Below are positions 16,260 through 25,566 of a stretch of DNA of 64,000 bases, in pieces. The position numbers were made by a program, and so were the translations under genes. Source of the stretch: Bradyrhizobium lablabi (GTDB lineage Bacteria; Pseudomonadota; Alphaproteobacteria; Rhizobiales; Xanthobacteraceae); NCBI RefSeq assembly GCF_900141755.1, contig NZ_LT670844.1, positions 5,022,001-5,086,000 of the forward strand. Direction: 5' to 3'. Under the pieces are notes generated by a model. That model was given only the letters and a program-made list of their open reading frames with translations, did no database searches and was not told the DNA's origin. Positions within the stretch are counted from its first letter, which is position 1. The number at the start of each line of letters is the position of its first letter.

Positions 16260-17432
16260 TCAATGCCCCATGCGCGCGGAGGCCGGATGGCCCGGCACCT
16301 TGAATCGCTTGCCGGTGTCGGTGACCTTGCCGCCGTCGACTTTCAGGATCGAGAAATCCTCTGTCATGAAATTGCCGGCGAGGATGTACTTGCCGTCAGG
16401 CGTGAACAACACCGCCTCCGGCAATCCGCCGAGTTCGATATCCTCCGTCTTGGTCACTTTCTTGCCGTCGATTTTCAAGATCGAGAGGCTGCCGTTCTTC
16501 TGGTAGAAGAAGGCTTTCTTCATGTTGGAGCCGCGCAGGATGGCTGAGACCGCGAGATCGCCGTTCGGCGACATCGCCATTCCTTCCGGGCCGTCGCCGA
16601 CCACCACGCGGTCGATGATGCGCGGCGGGTTGGCCTCGAGATCGATCACGCTCACCGTATCGACGCTGCCGTCCGACGAGCCGGCACCGCCATTGTCGTT
16701 GGTCAGCCCAAGACGGCTGTCGGGCGTCACCACGACATTGTAGGGCCACTGCCCGGTCGGCAAATCGATCTTGCTGTAGGTCACCTTGTCGCCCGCGACA
16801 TCGAGCAGCGATACCTTGTGCGCGGGGAATCGCACCGCCAGCGCCCGCTTGCCGTCGGGCGTGAACAGGACGTGCGCGACGCTGTCCGGGAATGTCAGCG
16901 TGTCGGTGACCTTGACGTCGGTGCCATCGAGCGAGAGTACGCTGACCGTGTTGTCGCCACGATTGGCGACCAGCGCCATCTTGCCGGAGGGAGAGATGCT
17001 CAGGCCCGAGGGCTGCTTGCCGACGGTGACGGTTGCCGCCAGTTTGGGCGGGCTCGCCTTGAGGTCGATGACATAGAGCTTGTTGTCCGGCACCTGTTTC
17101 AGCGCATCGCCGTCTTTAACGACATCGACCGAATCCGCCACCAGCGCGACCGAGCCCGTTGGGTCGATGTCGAGGTTGACCGGCGGTCCGACGATCGAAT
17201 TCTTCAGGGGCAGGCTAACGACGGTCTTGGGGTCTTCGGGATTGGCAAGATCGACGATCAGGACCTGGTCCTTGCCGGGCGCCGACAGGATGGTCTTTCC
17301 GTCATCGTCCCACCAGACTTTCTCATCAAGGCCGACGATCATGAACGGCTTTGCCTGCACGGATTGGAGGCTCGAGCCGCAGAGCAGGATGGCTGCTGCC
17401 AGGGACAATTTAGCTGCGCGATTAACAGGCAT
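16260..17432 (-). CDS. Secreted YncE-like beta-propeller protein
   Basis: Protein of 390 residues from ATG 17432 (GGGAG upstream; a GTG at 17462 is an alternative). A signal peptide ends near QSVQAKP. The mature part is built from repeated beta-propeller blades with the recurrent pattern ISPSGKMALVANRGDNTVSV, FTPDGKRALAV, MSPNGDLAVSA and FTPDGKYILAGN, seven by rough count. Such proteins bind partners or ligands in the periplasm; no catalytic residues are evident. It is divergent from the TRAP operon, with about 215 bp between, so the two could share a control region. Confidence 0.8.
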   Translation of the reverse strand: MPVNRAAKLSLAAAILLCGSSLQSVQAKPFMIVGLDEKVWWDDDGKTILSAPGKDQVLIVDLANPEDPKTVVSLPLKNSIVGPPVNLDIDPTGSVALVADSVDVVKDGDALKQVPDNKLYVIDLKASPPKLAATVTVGKQPSGLSISPSGKMALVANRGDNTVSVLSLDGTDVKVTDTLTFPDSVAHVLFTPDGKRALAVRFPAHKVSLLDVAGDKVTYSKIDLPTGQWPYNVVVTPDSRLGLTNDNGGAGSSDGSVDTVSVIDLEANPPRIIDRVVVGDGPEGMAMSPNGDLAVSAILRGSNMKKAFFYQKNGSLSILKIDGKKVTKTEDIELGGLPEAVLFTPDGKYILAGNFMTEDFSILKVDGGKVTDTGKRFKVPGHPASARMGH

Positions 17433-17647
17433 TGTGGCGTTCTCCCGGATTGAACCCGCCACTGATGGCCGGGTTCGCGATTTTCAGATTACGCGGGCGG
17501 CCGCGTTGTTGCCAGAGCGAACGGCGGCCGCGTCGGGGTGATCCGAGACGCTTATGCAACCGCAACCCTGCCTTTGGCCGGAGAGGGTTGACCCCGGGCT
17601 TTGGTCCGTCCAATTTCAGGGGAATATTTTTCAAGGGGATATTTTTC

Positions 17648-18595
17648 ATGTTTTCAAGATTGACGGCCGTTGCCGTTGCGGTGGTGGCCGTGCTGTCAGC
17701 GCCTGCGACCCGGGCGCAAGCCTTCATCAACGTGCTGACCGGCGGCACCTCCGGCGTCTATTATCCGCTCGGCGTCGCGATCGGAAAAATCTACTCTGAC
17801 CAGATTCCGAACGTGAGGACGCAGGTGCAGGCCACCAAGGCGTCGGTGGAAAATCTCAATATGCTGCAGCAGGGCCGCGGCGAGATCGCGTTTGCGCTGG
17901 GCGATGCGCTGAAAGCCGCCTGGGAAGGCGACGAAGACGCCGGCTTCAAGTCAAAACTCAAGCGGTTGCGCACCATCGGCGCGATCTATCCGAACTATAT
18001 CCAGATCGTCGCCACATCCGACAGCGGCATCCGGACGCTCGCCGATCTCAGGGGCAAGAGCCTCTCGGTTGGCGCGCCAAAATCGGGCACCGAACTCAAT
18101 ACGCGCGCAATCCTTGCCGCCGCGGGCTTGAGTTACAAGGATCTCGGCAAGGTCGAATATCTCCCGTTCGCCGAATCCATCGACCTGATGAAAAATCGCC
18201 AGTTGGACGCGACGCTGCAATCCGCCGGCCTCGGGGTGGCCTCGCTGAAGGATCTGAGCACCTCGGTCGACATCACCCTGGTGTCGGTGCCGAAGGAGGT
18301 GGTCGACAGGGTCGGGCCGCCCTTCGTGGCCGAGACTATCCCGGCCAATACCTATTCCGGCCAGGACAAGGACGTTCCGACCGCGGCCATCATCAATTAT
18401 CTGGTGACCAGTTCCGCCGTCTCCGACGACCTCGCCTATAAGATGACCCGGCTGATCTTCGAGTCGCTGCCGGAGCTGGCCAACGCCCACGCCGCCGGCA
18501 AGGAGATCAAACTTGCGACCGCGGCTGCGGGCGGTCCGGTGCCGCTGCACCCCGGCGCGATCCGTTATTACAGGGAAAAAGGTCTGATTAAGTAG
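17648..18595 (+). CDS. TAXI-family TRAP transporter substrate-binding protein
   Basis: Protein of 315 residues. The start ATG 17648 opens a signal peptide (MFSRLTAVAVAVVAVLSAPA) cut near RAQA; the frame is open far upstream, but that part is not protein-like. NVLTGGTSGVYYPLGVAIGK is the family-defining N-terminus, and the body follows TAXI proteins throughout. These deliver organic acids or amino acids such as glutamate or oxoacids to a fused TRAP permease. The permease gene follows on the same strand after a 230-bp repeat-filled gap. Confidence 0.9.
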   Translation: MFSRLTAVAVAVVAVLSAPATRAQAFINVLTGGTSGVYYPLGVAIGKIYSDQIPNVRTQVQATKASVENLNMLQQGRGEIAFALGDALKAAWEGDEDAGFKSKLKRLRTIGAIYPNYIQIVATSDSGIRTLADLRGKSLSVGAPKSGTELNTRAILAAAGLSYKDLGKVEYLPFAESIDLMKNRQLDATLQSAGLGVASLKDLSTSVDITLVSVPKEVVDRVGPPFVAETIPANTYSGQDKDVPTAAIINYLVTSSAVSDDLAYKMTRLIFESLPELANAHAAGKEIKLATAAAGGPVPLHPGAIRYYREKGLIK

Positions 18596-18613
18596 GGGCT
18601 AATTAATTTGGAG

Positions 18614-18775
18614 TGTCATGGCCGGGGCAAAAGCGCAAAGCGCGTCTTCACGCCGATGCCCCGGCCATCCATCTTTTTGAGTAAAACTTGATTTTTTGAT
18701 GGATGCGCGGGCATAGGCGAGCGGAAGCGACGCCGTCCTTCGGACGACTATGCCCGCGCATGACGAATTGAGGCC
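18614..18775. repeat. Two adjacent palindromic elements inside the TRAP operon
   Basis: One hairpin-forming unit runs from GTCATGGCCGGGGCAAAAGC to gccccggccatcc, and a second from gatggatgcgcgggcatag to actatgcccgcgcatgac. They fill the gap between the binding-protein and permease genes and may set unequal expression by stabilising the upstream mRNA, a usual role of such elements inside operons. Confidence 0.6.
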
Positions 18776-18825
18776 GGTGCGCGAGAGATAATAAGCGCCG
18801 CTCGATACGGGCGCGGGGGACAAGA

Positions 18826-20934
18826 ATGCTGCAGGCTGAGGGCACCGAGGCGGCCGCGAACGTCAAATTCGATCATTTCGAGCACGGCTTCCCGGCAGGC
18901 TTTGGCCCCGGCGGCTGGGGAAAGTTGGCCTATGCGGTCGGCATCGCCTTTGCTTCCTTCCAACTCTATGTCGCGGCCTTCAACTATCTGCCGAGCCAGG
19001 TGGTGCGCGGCGTTCACGTCGGCTTCCTGATCCTGATGACGTTTGGGCTCTCCGGCAACTTCACCGCCAAAGGCAATACCGGCCGTGCCGCCGGCTGGCT
19101 GATCGGCGGCGCCGGATTTTTGTGCGGACTCTATCAGTGGATCTTCTACGCCGACCTGATCGCGCACGACGGCGATCCGACCCGGCTCGATCTCGTGGTC
19201 GGCACCTTGCTCGCGGCCCTGATCTTCGAGGGCACGCGGCGGCTGATGGGCCTTGCGCTGCCCTTGATGTGCGGCGCCTGCATTCTCTACTGGTTCTTCG
19301 GCCAGCATCTGCCGGCGCCGTTCAACCATCGCGGCTATGATTTCGATCAAATCATCACCCATTTGTCCTACGGCACCGAAGGCTTTTATGGCGTGCCGAT
19401 CTATGTCTCGGCAACCTACATCTTCCTGTTCATCCTGTTCGGCTCGTTTCTCGAACATGCCGGGATGATCCAATTGTTCACCGATGTCTCGCTCGGCCTG
19501 TTCGGCCGCACCCGCGGCGGACCTGCCAAGGTCGCGGTGTTCGCATCGGGCCTGATGGGAACGATCTCGGGCTCCGGCATCGCCAATGTCGTCACCGTCG
19601 GCCAGTTCACCATCCCCCTGATGATCAAGTTCGGCTATCGCCGCGCCTTTGCCGCCGGCGTCGAGGCCACCGCCTCGATGGGCGGACAGATCATGCCGCC
19701 GGTGATGGGCGCGGTCGCCTTCATCATGGCGGAGACGCTCGGCGTCGACTTTTCCGTCATCGTCAAGGCCGCGTTGATCCCGGCGACGTTGTATTTTGCT
19801 TCCGCGTTCTGGATGGTGCACCTCGAAGCCGGCAAGCATGGCCTTACCGGCATGAAGCGCTCGGAAATCCCGAGCGCCTGGAAGGCGCTGGTGGCGCGCT
19901 GGTACCTGGTGTTGCCGCTGGCGGCCCTGGTCTACATGCTGTTCCAGGGCTTTACGCCGCTTTACGCCGGCAGCATCGGATTGGCGCTGACCGTGGCGCT
20001 GATCCTCGGCGCCAGCATCACGCTCGGTCTTTCCGAAACTGGGCTGCGATATGGGTTCTGGATTGGGCTCGCGCTCGTGGTCGCCGCGGTGTCGCGCAAC
20101 GGGCTCGAGATCGTGCCGGTAGCGGGCGTGGTCGGCGTGCTCATCGCGATCGCGGCGTTTTCGCGCCGCGGCCGGGCGAGCCTCGTGGCCTGCCGCGATT
20201 CGCTTGCCGACAGCGCCAAATCGGCGCTGACCGTCGGCATGGCCTGCGCCATTGTCGGCTCCATCATCGGCATGCTGACGCAGACCGGCGTCGGGACCCT
20301 GTTCGGCGGCTGGGTCATCGGCCTCGGCGCCAAAAGCCTGTTCCTGGCGCTGGTCATGACCATGCTGCTGTCGATCCTGCTCGGCACCGGCATCCCGACC
20401 ATTCCGACCTACATCATCACCGCCGCTCTTGCCGCGCCGGCACTTGCAAAACTCGGCGTGCCCCTGATCGTCAGCCATATGTTTGCGTTCTACTACGGCA
20501 TCATGGCCGATCTCTCGCCGCCGGTAGCGCTGGCGGCGCTGGCGGCCGCACCCATTGCGAGGGAAAGCCCCGACAAGATCGGCTGGGAGGCGATGCGCAT
20601 CGCGCTCGCCGGCTATGTCATTCCGTTCGTCTTCGTCTATTCGCCGGCCTTGATGCTGCAGGCCGGCGATCCCATGGCCGCGCAACTCGGATTCTACGGC
20701 GCCGTGGCGCTCGCGACCTTCAAGGCGCTGGTTGCGATCGGGTTGTTCGGCATGATGGCGATCGGATTTCTGTTTGCGAAGATGTCGCTGGCCGAACGCG
20801 GCGTTGCCTTGATCGCGGCGCTTTGTTTGCTTGGCGATTTTCGCTTCAGCGATACGGTCGGCTTCGCGCTGACGGTTGTGATCGTGCTGTGGCAATGGCG
20901 GCAGCGCCCGCGTGCCGCGGTGGTGACCGCGTGA
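18826..20934 (+). CDS. TRAP transporter permease, fused small and large subunits
   Basis: Membrane protein of 702 residues, the length of fused DctQM-type permeases that pair with TAXI binding proteins. Four helices in the first 190 residues correspond to the small subunit. The large-subunit part has its signature loops TISGSGIANVVTVGQFTIPL and ASMGGQIMPPVMGAVAFIMA, and GTGIPTIPTYIIT further on. The start MLQAEGTEAAAN is preceded by GGGGGA. It imports a carboxylate using a cation gradient. It overlaps the next gene by 4 bp, indicating translational coupling. Confidence 0.92.
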   Translation: MLQAEGTEAAANVKFDHFEHGFPAGFGPGGWGKLAYAVGIAFASFQLYVAAFNYLPSQVVRGVHVGFLILMTFGLSGNFTAKGNTGRAAGWLIGGAGFLCGLYQWIFYADLIAHDGDPTRLDLVVGTLLAALIFEGTRRLMGLALPLMCGACILYWFFGQHLPAPFNHRGYDFDQIITHLSYGTEGFYGVPIYVSATYIFLFILFGSFLEHAGMIQLFTDVSLGLFGRTRGGPAKVAVFASGLMGTISGSGIANVVTVGQFTIPLMIKFGYRRAFAAGVEATASMGGQIMPPVMGAVAFIMAETLGVDFSVIVKAALIPATLYFASAFWMVHLEAGKHGLTGMKRSEIPSAWKALVARWYLVLPLAALVYMLFQGFTPLYAGSIGLALTVALILGASITLGLSETGLRYGFWIGLALVVAAVSRNGLEIVPVAGVVGVLIAIAAFSRRGRASLVACRDSLADSAKSALTVGMACAIVGSIIGMLTQTGVGTLFGGWVIGLGAKSLFLALVMTMLLSILLGTGIPTIPTYIITAALAAPALAKLGVPLIVSHMFAFYYGIMADLSPPVALAALAAAPIARESPDKIGWEAMRIALAGYVIPFVFVYSPALMLQAGDPMAAQLGFYGAVALATFKALVAIGLFGMMAIGFLFAKMSLAERGVALIAALCLLGDFRFSDTVGFALTVVIVLWQWRQRPRAAVVTA

Positions 20935-21323
20935 GCCTGTGCCTCACTTACCTGGGCGTCGTGAAGACGCTATCGATCGCGGCTTTCACGCTGGCCTGGA
21001 CCCATTCGATCGAAAAGACCGATTGGCAGGAAGACTGGCGCGTCACGCCAAAAGGATTGGAATTGGTGCAGGCGAGGGTGAAGGGTTTTGGCGCCGGAAT
21101 GGAGCCGCCGCCGGAGGCGCGGCTTGTCGATGGCTGGTTTCAGTGGAGACCTGCGCGCGCGGCAATGCCGGAACTGGTGCTGGCCAATTCCGGCGCGGCG
21201 GGCGAATGGCGGCTATGCAGCGAGGGGCATTGCCGGACGCTGTCGGAGATCTTTGGACATCGGGTCGCGGCAAATGTCATAAAGATGAGCGCATGCAATC
21301 CCCCTTACGACAACAAATCATAA
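20931..21323 (+). CDS. DUF1850 protein of the TRAP operon
   Basis: Protein of 130 residues starting with GTG 20931, which overlaps the TGA of the permease gene. The N-terminal hydrophobic segment (LGVVKTLSIAAFTLAWTHSI) and the motif HSIEKTDWQEDWRV...LELVQARVKGFGAGMEPP are the hallmarks of DUF1850, a family found next to TAXI-TRAP genes. It is predicted to be exported or membrane-anchored. The mature part ends with two Cys-containing segments (LCSEGHC). Its job is unknown; coupling to the permease suggests an accessory role in uptake. Confidence 0.85.
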   Translation: MSLCLTYLGVVKTLSIAAFTLAWTHSIEKTDWQEDWRVTPKGLELVQARVKGFGAGMEPPPEARLVDGWFQWRPARAAMPELVLANSGAAGEWRLCSEGHCRTLSEIFGHRVAANVIKMSACNPPYDNKS

Positions 21324-21338
21324 AACAGGGAGAAGTCG

Positions 21339-22142
21339 ATGGAACGGCTCAAGGGCAAGACAGCGATGGTGGTCGGCGCCGGCTCGATCGGGCCGGGCTG
21401 GGGCAATGGCAAGGCGACCGCGGTAACCTTTGCGCGCGAGGGCGCGCAGGTGTTTTGCGTCGATCGCAATGAGGCCGCCGCAAGGGAGACGGTTGCGATC
21501 ATCGCTTCCGAAGGCGGCAAGGCGACCGCCTTCACGGCCGACGTGTCCCGCGCCGCCGATATCGAGGCGATGGTCGCCTCATGCCTGAAAACCTATGGCC
21601 GCATCGACGTGCTCGACAACAATGTCGGCATCGCCGAGATGGGCAGCGTGGTCGAGGTGTCGGAAGCCGATTGGGACCGGGTATTTTCGGTCAATCTGAA
21701 AAGCGCGTACCTTTCCATGAAGCACGTCATTCCGGTGATGGCGCGGCAGGGCGGCGGCTCGATCATCAATATCTCGTCGATCGCCTCGATCCGCCATCTC
21801 GGCATTTCCTATGTCAGCTATGGCACGACCAAAGCCGCGATGAACCAGATGACCCGCACCACGGCGGTCGAATTCGCCGCAAAACATATTCGCGTCAACG
21901 CGATCCTGCCCGGACTGATGAAGACCCCGATGGTCGAGCACTCCGCGGGGCTGGCCGCGAGCTACGCCAAGGGCGACGTCGAGGCGATGTGGCGCGCGCG
22001 CGACGCGCAGGTGCCGATGGGCCATATGGGCGACGCCTGGGACGTCGCCAACGCCGCTTTGTTCCTCGCCTCCGATGAATCGAAATACATCACCGGCATC
22101 GAGCTCGTCGTCGATGGCGGCGTCACGCTGAAGGCGGGTTAG
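21339..22142 (+). CDS. SDR-family oxidoreductase
   Basis: Protein of 267 residues; ATG 21339 has AGGGAG upstream and follows DUF1850 by 15 bp, so it is the fourth gene of the TRAP operon. The nucleotide-binding motif is VVGAGSIGPGWGNGKA, an extended version of TGxxxGxG with a four-residue insertion. NNVGIAE and the catalytic SSI and YVSYGTTK (Tyr and Lys) are present, and the C-terminus ITGIELVVDGGVTLK is usual. The context suggests that it oxidises the hydroxy acid or alcohol brought in by the transporter; that is inference. Confidence 0.9.
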   Translation: MERLKGKTAMVVGAGSIGPGWGNGKATAVTFAREGAQVFCVDRNEAAARETVAIIASEGGKATAFTADVSRAADIEAMVASCLKTYGRIDVLDNNVGIAEMGSVVEVSEADWDRVFSVNLKSAYLSMKHVIPVMARQGGGSIINISSIASIRHLGISYVSYGTTKAAMNQMTRTTAVEFAAKHIRVNAILPGLMKTPMVEHSAGLAASYAKGDVEAMWRARDAQVPMGHMGDAWDVANAALFLASDESKYITGIELVVDGGVTLKAG

Positions 22143-22252
22143 CTCTCTCCCCTCATGGCGAGGAGGTGCTCTCGCGCCGTCTCGAACCATGAGGCCCGTG
22201 GCCCATCCTTCGAGACGCCGCGCCAACGCGCGGCTCCTCAGGATGAGGGAAG
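22143..22252. repeat. Intergenic repeat of the ATCCTTCGAGACGC type
   Basis: Contains cctcatggcgaggagg, cgtctcgaaccatgaggcc and catccttcgagacgccgcgc with ctcctcaggatgagg. The same modules occur in another order at 55175-55275. It lies between convergent genes. Confidence 0.7.
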
Positions 22253-22290
22253 CGTCTGTGGCGACTCAAATGCTTTCGCAACGACGACGA

Positions 22291-22948
22291 CTATCCCTGC
22301 GCGCTCAGTTCGGCGCGATCGAACTCTTCCTCGAGCTGATGGAAGGCGTCGTCGCCGATCGTTTCCGGCTCGCGCTGCGCGATGATTGCCCGCCGCGCGG
22401 CGGCGATCGCGCGCCGCCGCAGCGGGTCCGCCGGCAATTCCCCGGTCGGGACCGCGCCATCGGGATCGGTTTTCGCGCGCATCAGCAGCGCGCGGTATTC
22501 GAGCCGGAGAATCTCGGCTTCTTCCGACGGGTCGCCGTCGATTTCCTCCAGCGCCGCGCGATAGGCGGCGGCGCGGGCGCGTCCGACTTCGATGGTGACC
22601 GGATTGTCGTCCTTCAACTGCAGCGCGGTGATCAAGGGCCGCAGCGTCAGGCCCTGAATCACCAGCGATCCCAGCACCACGGCGAATGCCGTCCACAGAA
22701 TGAGATCGCGATAGGGAAAACCCTCGGGCAATGCGAACGCCGCCGCCAGCGTGACGATGCCGCGCATGCCGCACCACGCAAGGTACCCTACCCGACGTTC
22801 CTCGCGCTTGGCGGCATGCTGCTCGCCTTCGCGCCGTCAGGTCCGTCCTGGACCTTGGAGCCCGATGATCCGCCGGGCCAGCGCCGACAGCAGCACCGCG
22901 CCGAGCAACAAGCCGATCAGCCATTCAAATGTCGTCAAATCCTGCATC
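22291..22948 (-). pseudogene. CPA1-type Na+/H+ antiporter, deleted and internally inverted
   Basis: Reading on the minus strand from ATG 22948 gives the first antiporter helix, MQDLTTFEWLIGLLLGAVLL then SALARRI. At about 22866 the sequence stops making sense. From about 22776 down to the stop at 22291 it is again a good antiporter C-terminus (AWCGMRGIVTLAAAFALPEG onward, with the cytoplasmic tail). Between them, the plus strand of 22781-22866 encodes KVPYPTFLALGGMLLAFAPS then GPSWTLEPD, exactly what should follow LARRI in this family. So the 86 bp after helix 1 are inverted, and roughly 300 residues of the transport core are missing. The product cannot be functional. Confidence 0.8.
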
Positions 22949-23093
22949 CCGTGGGGGCTCGATATCGGATCAATTCTAGCATTAAAGCGCGTATGTCGAT
23001 GGTGGCGCAAATCTCACGGCAGTGCCGATCGGAACTCACCTGGTCTTGCAATATCCGCTCCGATATGAAAGGCGATGCGCTGGAAGAAAATCG

Positions 23094-23864
23094 ATGCAAA
23101 ATATCTTCACCATCCTGATCCGGAACGCCGTGCTCGCCTCGCTGGTGTGGACGACGCTGCCGCAATCCGCCGGCGCGACCGGCGCCGAGCCCACCACCGA
23201 CCCGCTGGTCGATCCGGCGCCGTGCCAAGCCGCCGCCACGGCGAAGGATGATGACAAGATCATCGCCATCTGCGGCGCGCTGATCGACAACGAAAAAACC
23301 TTGAAGATCGACCGCGTCAGGGCGCTGATCGCGCGTGGCGGCGCTTATGACCGCAAGGATCAGATCGACCGCGCCATCGGCGACTACGACACGGCGCTGC
23401 GGCTCGATCCCACGCTTGCCGATATCTTCAACACGCGCGGCGAACTCTGGTACCGCAAGGCCGACCGGCCCAAGGCGCTGGCCGATTTCGGCGCCGCCCT
23501 GAAACTCAATCCGCAGCACGAGGCGGCGCGCGCCAACTACAAGTCGCTGGCGCTGGAACTGGAGCGGCTCGGTGCGCAGATGGCGGTCAACAACACGCCG
23601 AGCTTCAATTGCGCAACTGCCAGACGCGCGGTCGAGAAGGCGATCTGCGCCGATCCGGAGCTTGCCAAGCTCGACCGCGGTATCCATACCGTGAATATCT
23701 GGGTGGTCCGCGAAGCGAAAACTCCGCGCCTCCGTCGTGCCATACAGCGCGAACAGGACGCTTTTCTCGCCCGCCGCAATGCCTTATTCGGCCGGCCGGA
23801 CTACGACCTGCGCAAGGCCATGAAGCAGCGGTTCGAAAGTCTGGTGGGCGTCGACGGGTATTAG
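23094..23864 (+). CDS. Secreted TPR protein with LprI-like C-terminus (copy 1)
   Basis: Protein of 256 residues from ATG 23094 (GGAAG upstream). A signal peptide (about 1-30) is followed by about three tetratricopeptide repeats (70-165; DRAIGDYDTALRLDPTLADI, KALADFGAALKLNPQHEAAR). The C-terminal segment SFNCATARRAVEKAICADPE then LAKLDR is the opening motif of the LprI/DUF1311 family, lysozyme-inhibitor-like periplasmic domains with conserved Cys. The next gene has the same plan with more repeats, pointing to duplication. Confidence 0.8.
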   Translation: MQNIFTILIRNAVLASLVWTTLPQSAGATGAEPTTDPLVDPAPCQAAATAKDDDKIIAICGALIDNEKTLKIDRVRALIARGGAYDRKDQIDRAIGDYDTALRLDPTLADIFNTRGELWYRKADRPKALADFGAALKLNPQHEAARANYKSLALELERLGAQMAVNNTPSFNCATARRAVEKAICADPELAKLDRGIHTVNIWVVREAKTPRLRRAIQREQDAFLARRNALFGRPDYDLRKAMKQRFESLVGVDGY

Positions 23865-23992
23865 ACCGCGACAGCTGCGGGAACGGCAGCGTCCCGGCAA
23901 ACGGCCCGCTTTCGAACCTCGGGGAATGCCGCGGCGACAAAGCCTCTAGGCGCGGGATTGCCGCGAAGCACGCCAGTATTTTGAGAGCCGTC

Positions 23993-25351
23993 ATGCGATC
24001 ATTTGTTTCGCCGTTTGCCGCAAGCGCGGCCTTTGCCATCATTGTCCTGTCTTCCAGCGCCGCCAGCGCTGAAACCGCCGCCGAGCCGCCGGTCATTTGC
24101 GCCGCGCTAACGGTTGCGGCGCCTGCAAAACTGATCGCAAGCTGCAGCGCGCTGATCGACAATCCGGCGACGCCGGAGGCCGACCGTCTCGATGCCATGG
24201 TCACCCGTGCCGCCGCGCTCCATGGCAACGGCCAGACCGACAAGGCATTGGCCGAGATCGACGCGGTCATTGCCAGGGATCCCAACCGGGCGCGGGCCTT
24301 TCGCGCCCGCGGCGAAATCCTTCGCACCAGCGGCAAGAAGGAGGCGGCATTCGAATCGCTCAACCAGGCCATCAGGCTTGAGCCGGACAATGCCAATGGC
24401 TACGAAAGCCGCGGCAATGTTTTCAACAATGCCGGCAAGTACGATCGCGCCATCCAAGACTATGATGAGGCGCTGCGGCTGAAGCCCGATTTCGCGCAGG
24501 CGTTTTCGGACCGCGGCGCCGCCTGGTATTTCAAGGGCGAGTATCAGAAGGCGATCGCCGATTACGATGAAGCGATCCGTCTCGAACCGAACCGGGCGCG
24601 GAGCTACACCAACCGCGGCGCGGCCTACAAAAAGCTTGGCCGCATCGAACGCGCGCTCGACGATGAAACCGCGGCGATCCGGATCGATCCGTCGCAGCCG
24701 GAATTCTTTGACAATCGCGGGCTGAGCCTCGCCGGCAATGGCGACTACAAGCAGGCGATCGTCGATTACAACGAAGCGATAAAAATCCGTCCCGAGGCGA
24801 AATTCCTGACCAACCGCGGCGACGCGTATCAGGCAATCAAGGACTATGACCGCGCGATCGCGGATTACGATGCGGCTGTGAGACTGGATTCGACGTTTCA
24901 GCGCGCTTACAACAACCGCGGCGCGGCATGGCGCGGGAAGGGCGACCGCGCCCGCGCGATGCAGGATTACGCCGAGGCGGTCCGCCTCAATCCCTCGGAC
25001 AAAACCGCCGCCGAGAACTACCAGCAGATCGCGCTCGAAGTCGAACGGCTGGGCGCGCTGACCACCCAGACAAATTTGCCGAGTTTCAATTGCGCCACCG
25101 CCAAGCGTCCGGTGGAAAAGGCGATTTGCGCCGATCCCGGCCTCGCCCGGCTCGACCGCGACATCAACGACGTATTTTTGAGGGCGATCGCGAGCGCGGA
25201 AGCCGACAGCCATCGCGCGGCGCTGGCGCTGACCCAGCAGCAGCGCGATTTTATCGAGAAGCGCAACGCGTCTTTCGGCCGCCATAGCTATGACCTGCGC
25301 CAGGCCATGGCGGAGCGGCTGGAAAAGCTCAATACCATCGCCCGGCCGTAG
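23993..25351 (+). CDS. Secreted TPR protein with LprI-like C-terminus (copy 2)
   Basis: Protein of 452 residues. The start ATG 23993 opens a signal peptide (MRSFVSPFAASAAFAIIVLS, cut near ASAE). About nine to ten TPR units follow between 60 and 365, each with the (D)YDEAIRLEPNRA-type consensus. The C-terminus repeats SFNCATAKRPVEKAICADPG then LARLDRDIN, the LprI/DUF1311 opening. It is a larger version of the preceding protein, 128 bp downstream on the same strand. The combination suggests a periplasmic scaffold binding cell-wall enzymes; the partner is unknown. Confidence 0.8.
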   Translation: MRSFVSPFAASAAFAIIVLSSSAASAETAAEPPVICAALTVAAPAKLIASCSALIDNPATPEADRLDAMVTRAAALHGNGQTDKALAEIDAVIARDPNRARAFRARGEILRTSGKKEAAFESLNQAIRLEPDNANGYESRGNVFNNAGKYDRAIQDYDEALRLKPDFAQAFSDRGAAWYFKGEYQKAIADYDEAIRLEPNRARSYTNRGAAYKKLGRIERALDDETAAIRIDPSQPEFFDNRGLSLAGNGDYKQAIVDYNEAIKIRPEAKFLTNRGDAYQAIKDYDRAIADYDAAVRLDSTFQRAYNNRGAAWRGKGDRARAMQDYAEAVRLNPSDKTAAENYQQIALEVERLGALTTQTNLPSFNCATAKRPVEKAICADPGLARLDRDINDVFLRAIASAEADSHRAALALTQQQRDFIEKRNASFGRHSYDLRQAMAERLEKLNTIARP

Positions 25352-25441
25352 GGTTTGGCCGAACGGCGAAGCTGTTTCCGGCTTGATCTCCCGCCGCTTC
25401 CCGTGACAATGGCGGTTAGCAAGTCGATGGCCGACCAGCGC

Positions 25442-25531
25442 CGTCATGCCCGGCCTCGTCCCGGCCATCCACGTCTTTCTTGCCTCGAGGCGTGAAGACG
25501 TGGATGGCCGGGACAAGCCCGGCCAAGACGG
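25442..25531. repeat. Dispersed palindrome, second copy of the 16104 type
   Basis: Arms GTCATGCCCGGCCTCGTCCC with ggccatccacgtctttcttg, and gtgaagacgtggatggccgg with gacaagcccggccaagacgg. Close in sequence and size to 16104-16193. It ends about 35 bp before the prpE start, so it is transcribed into or borders its leader. Confidence 0.75.
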
Positions 25532-25566
25532 ATAAAGGGTGCCGACTCGACGGCCGGGAGGGCGCC

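Noticed and set aside
18748..20895. Minus-strand frame of 715 codons
   Set aside because: Shadow of the TRAP permease gene: Arg, His, Gln and Asp-rich without any hydrophobic core or motif.
22189..23118. Long plus-strand frame of 309 codons
   Set aside because: It is opposite the antiporter remnant; its only meaningful piece is the inverted 86-bp antiporter segment, and the rest is an Arg-rich shadow.
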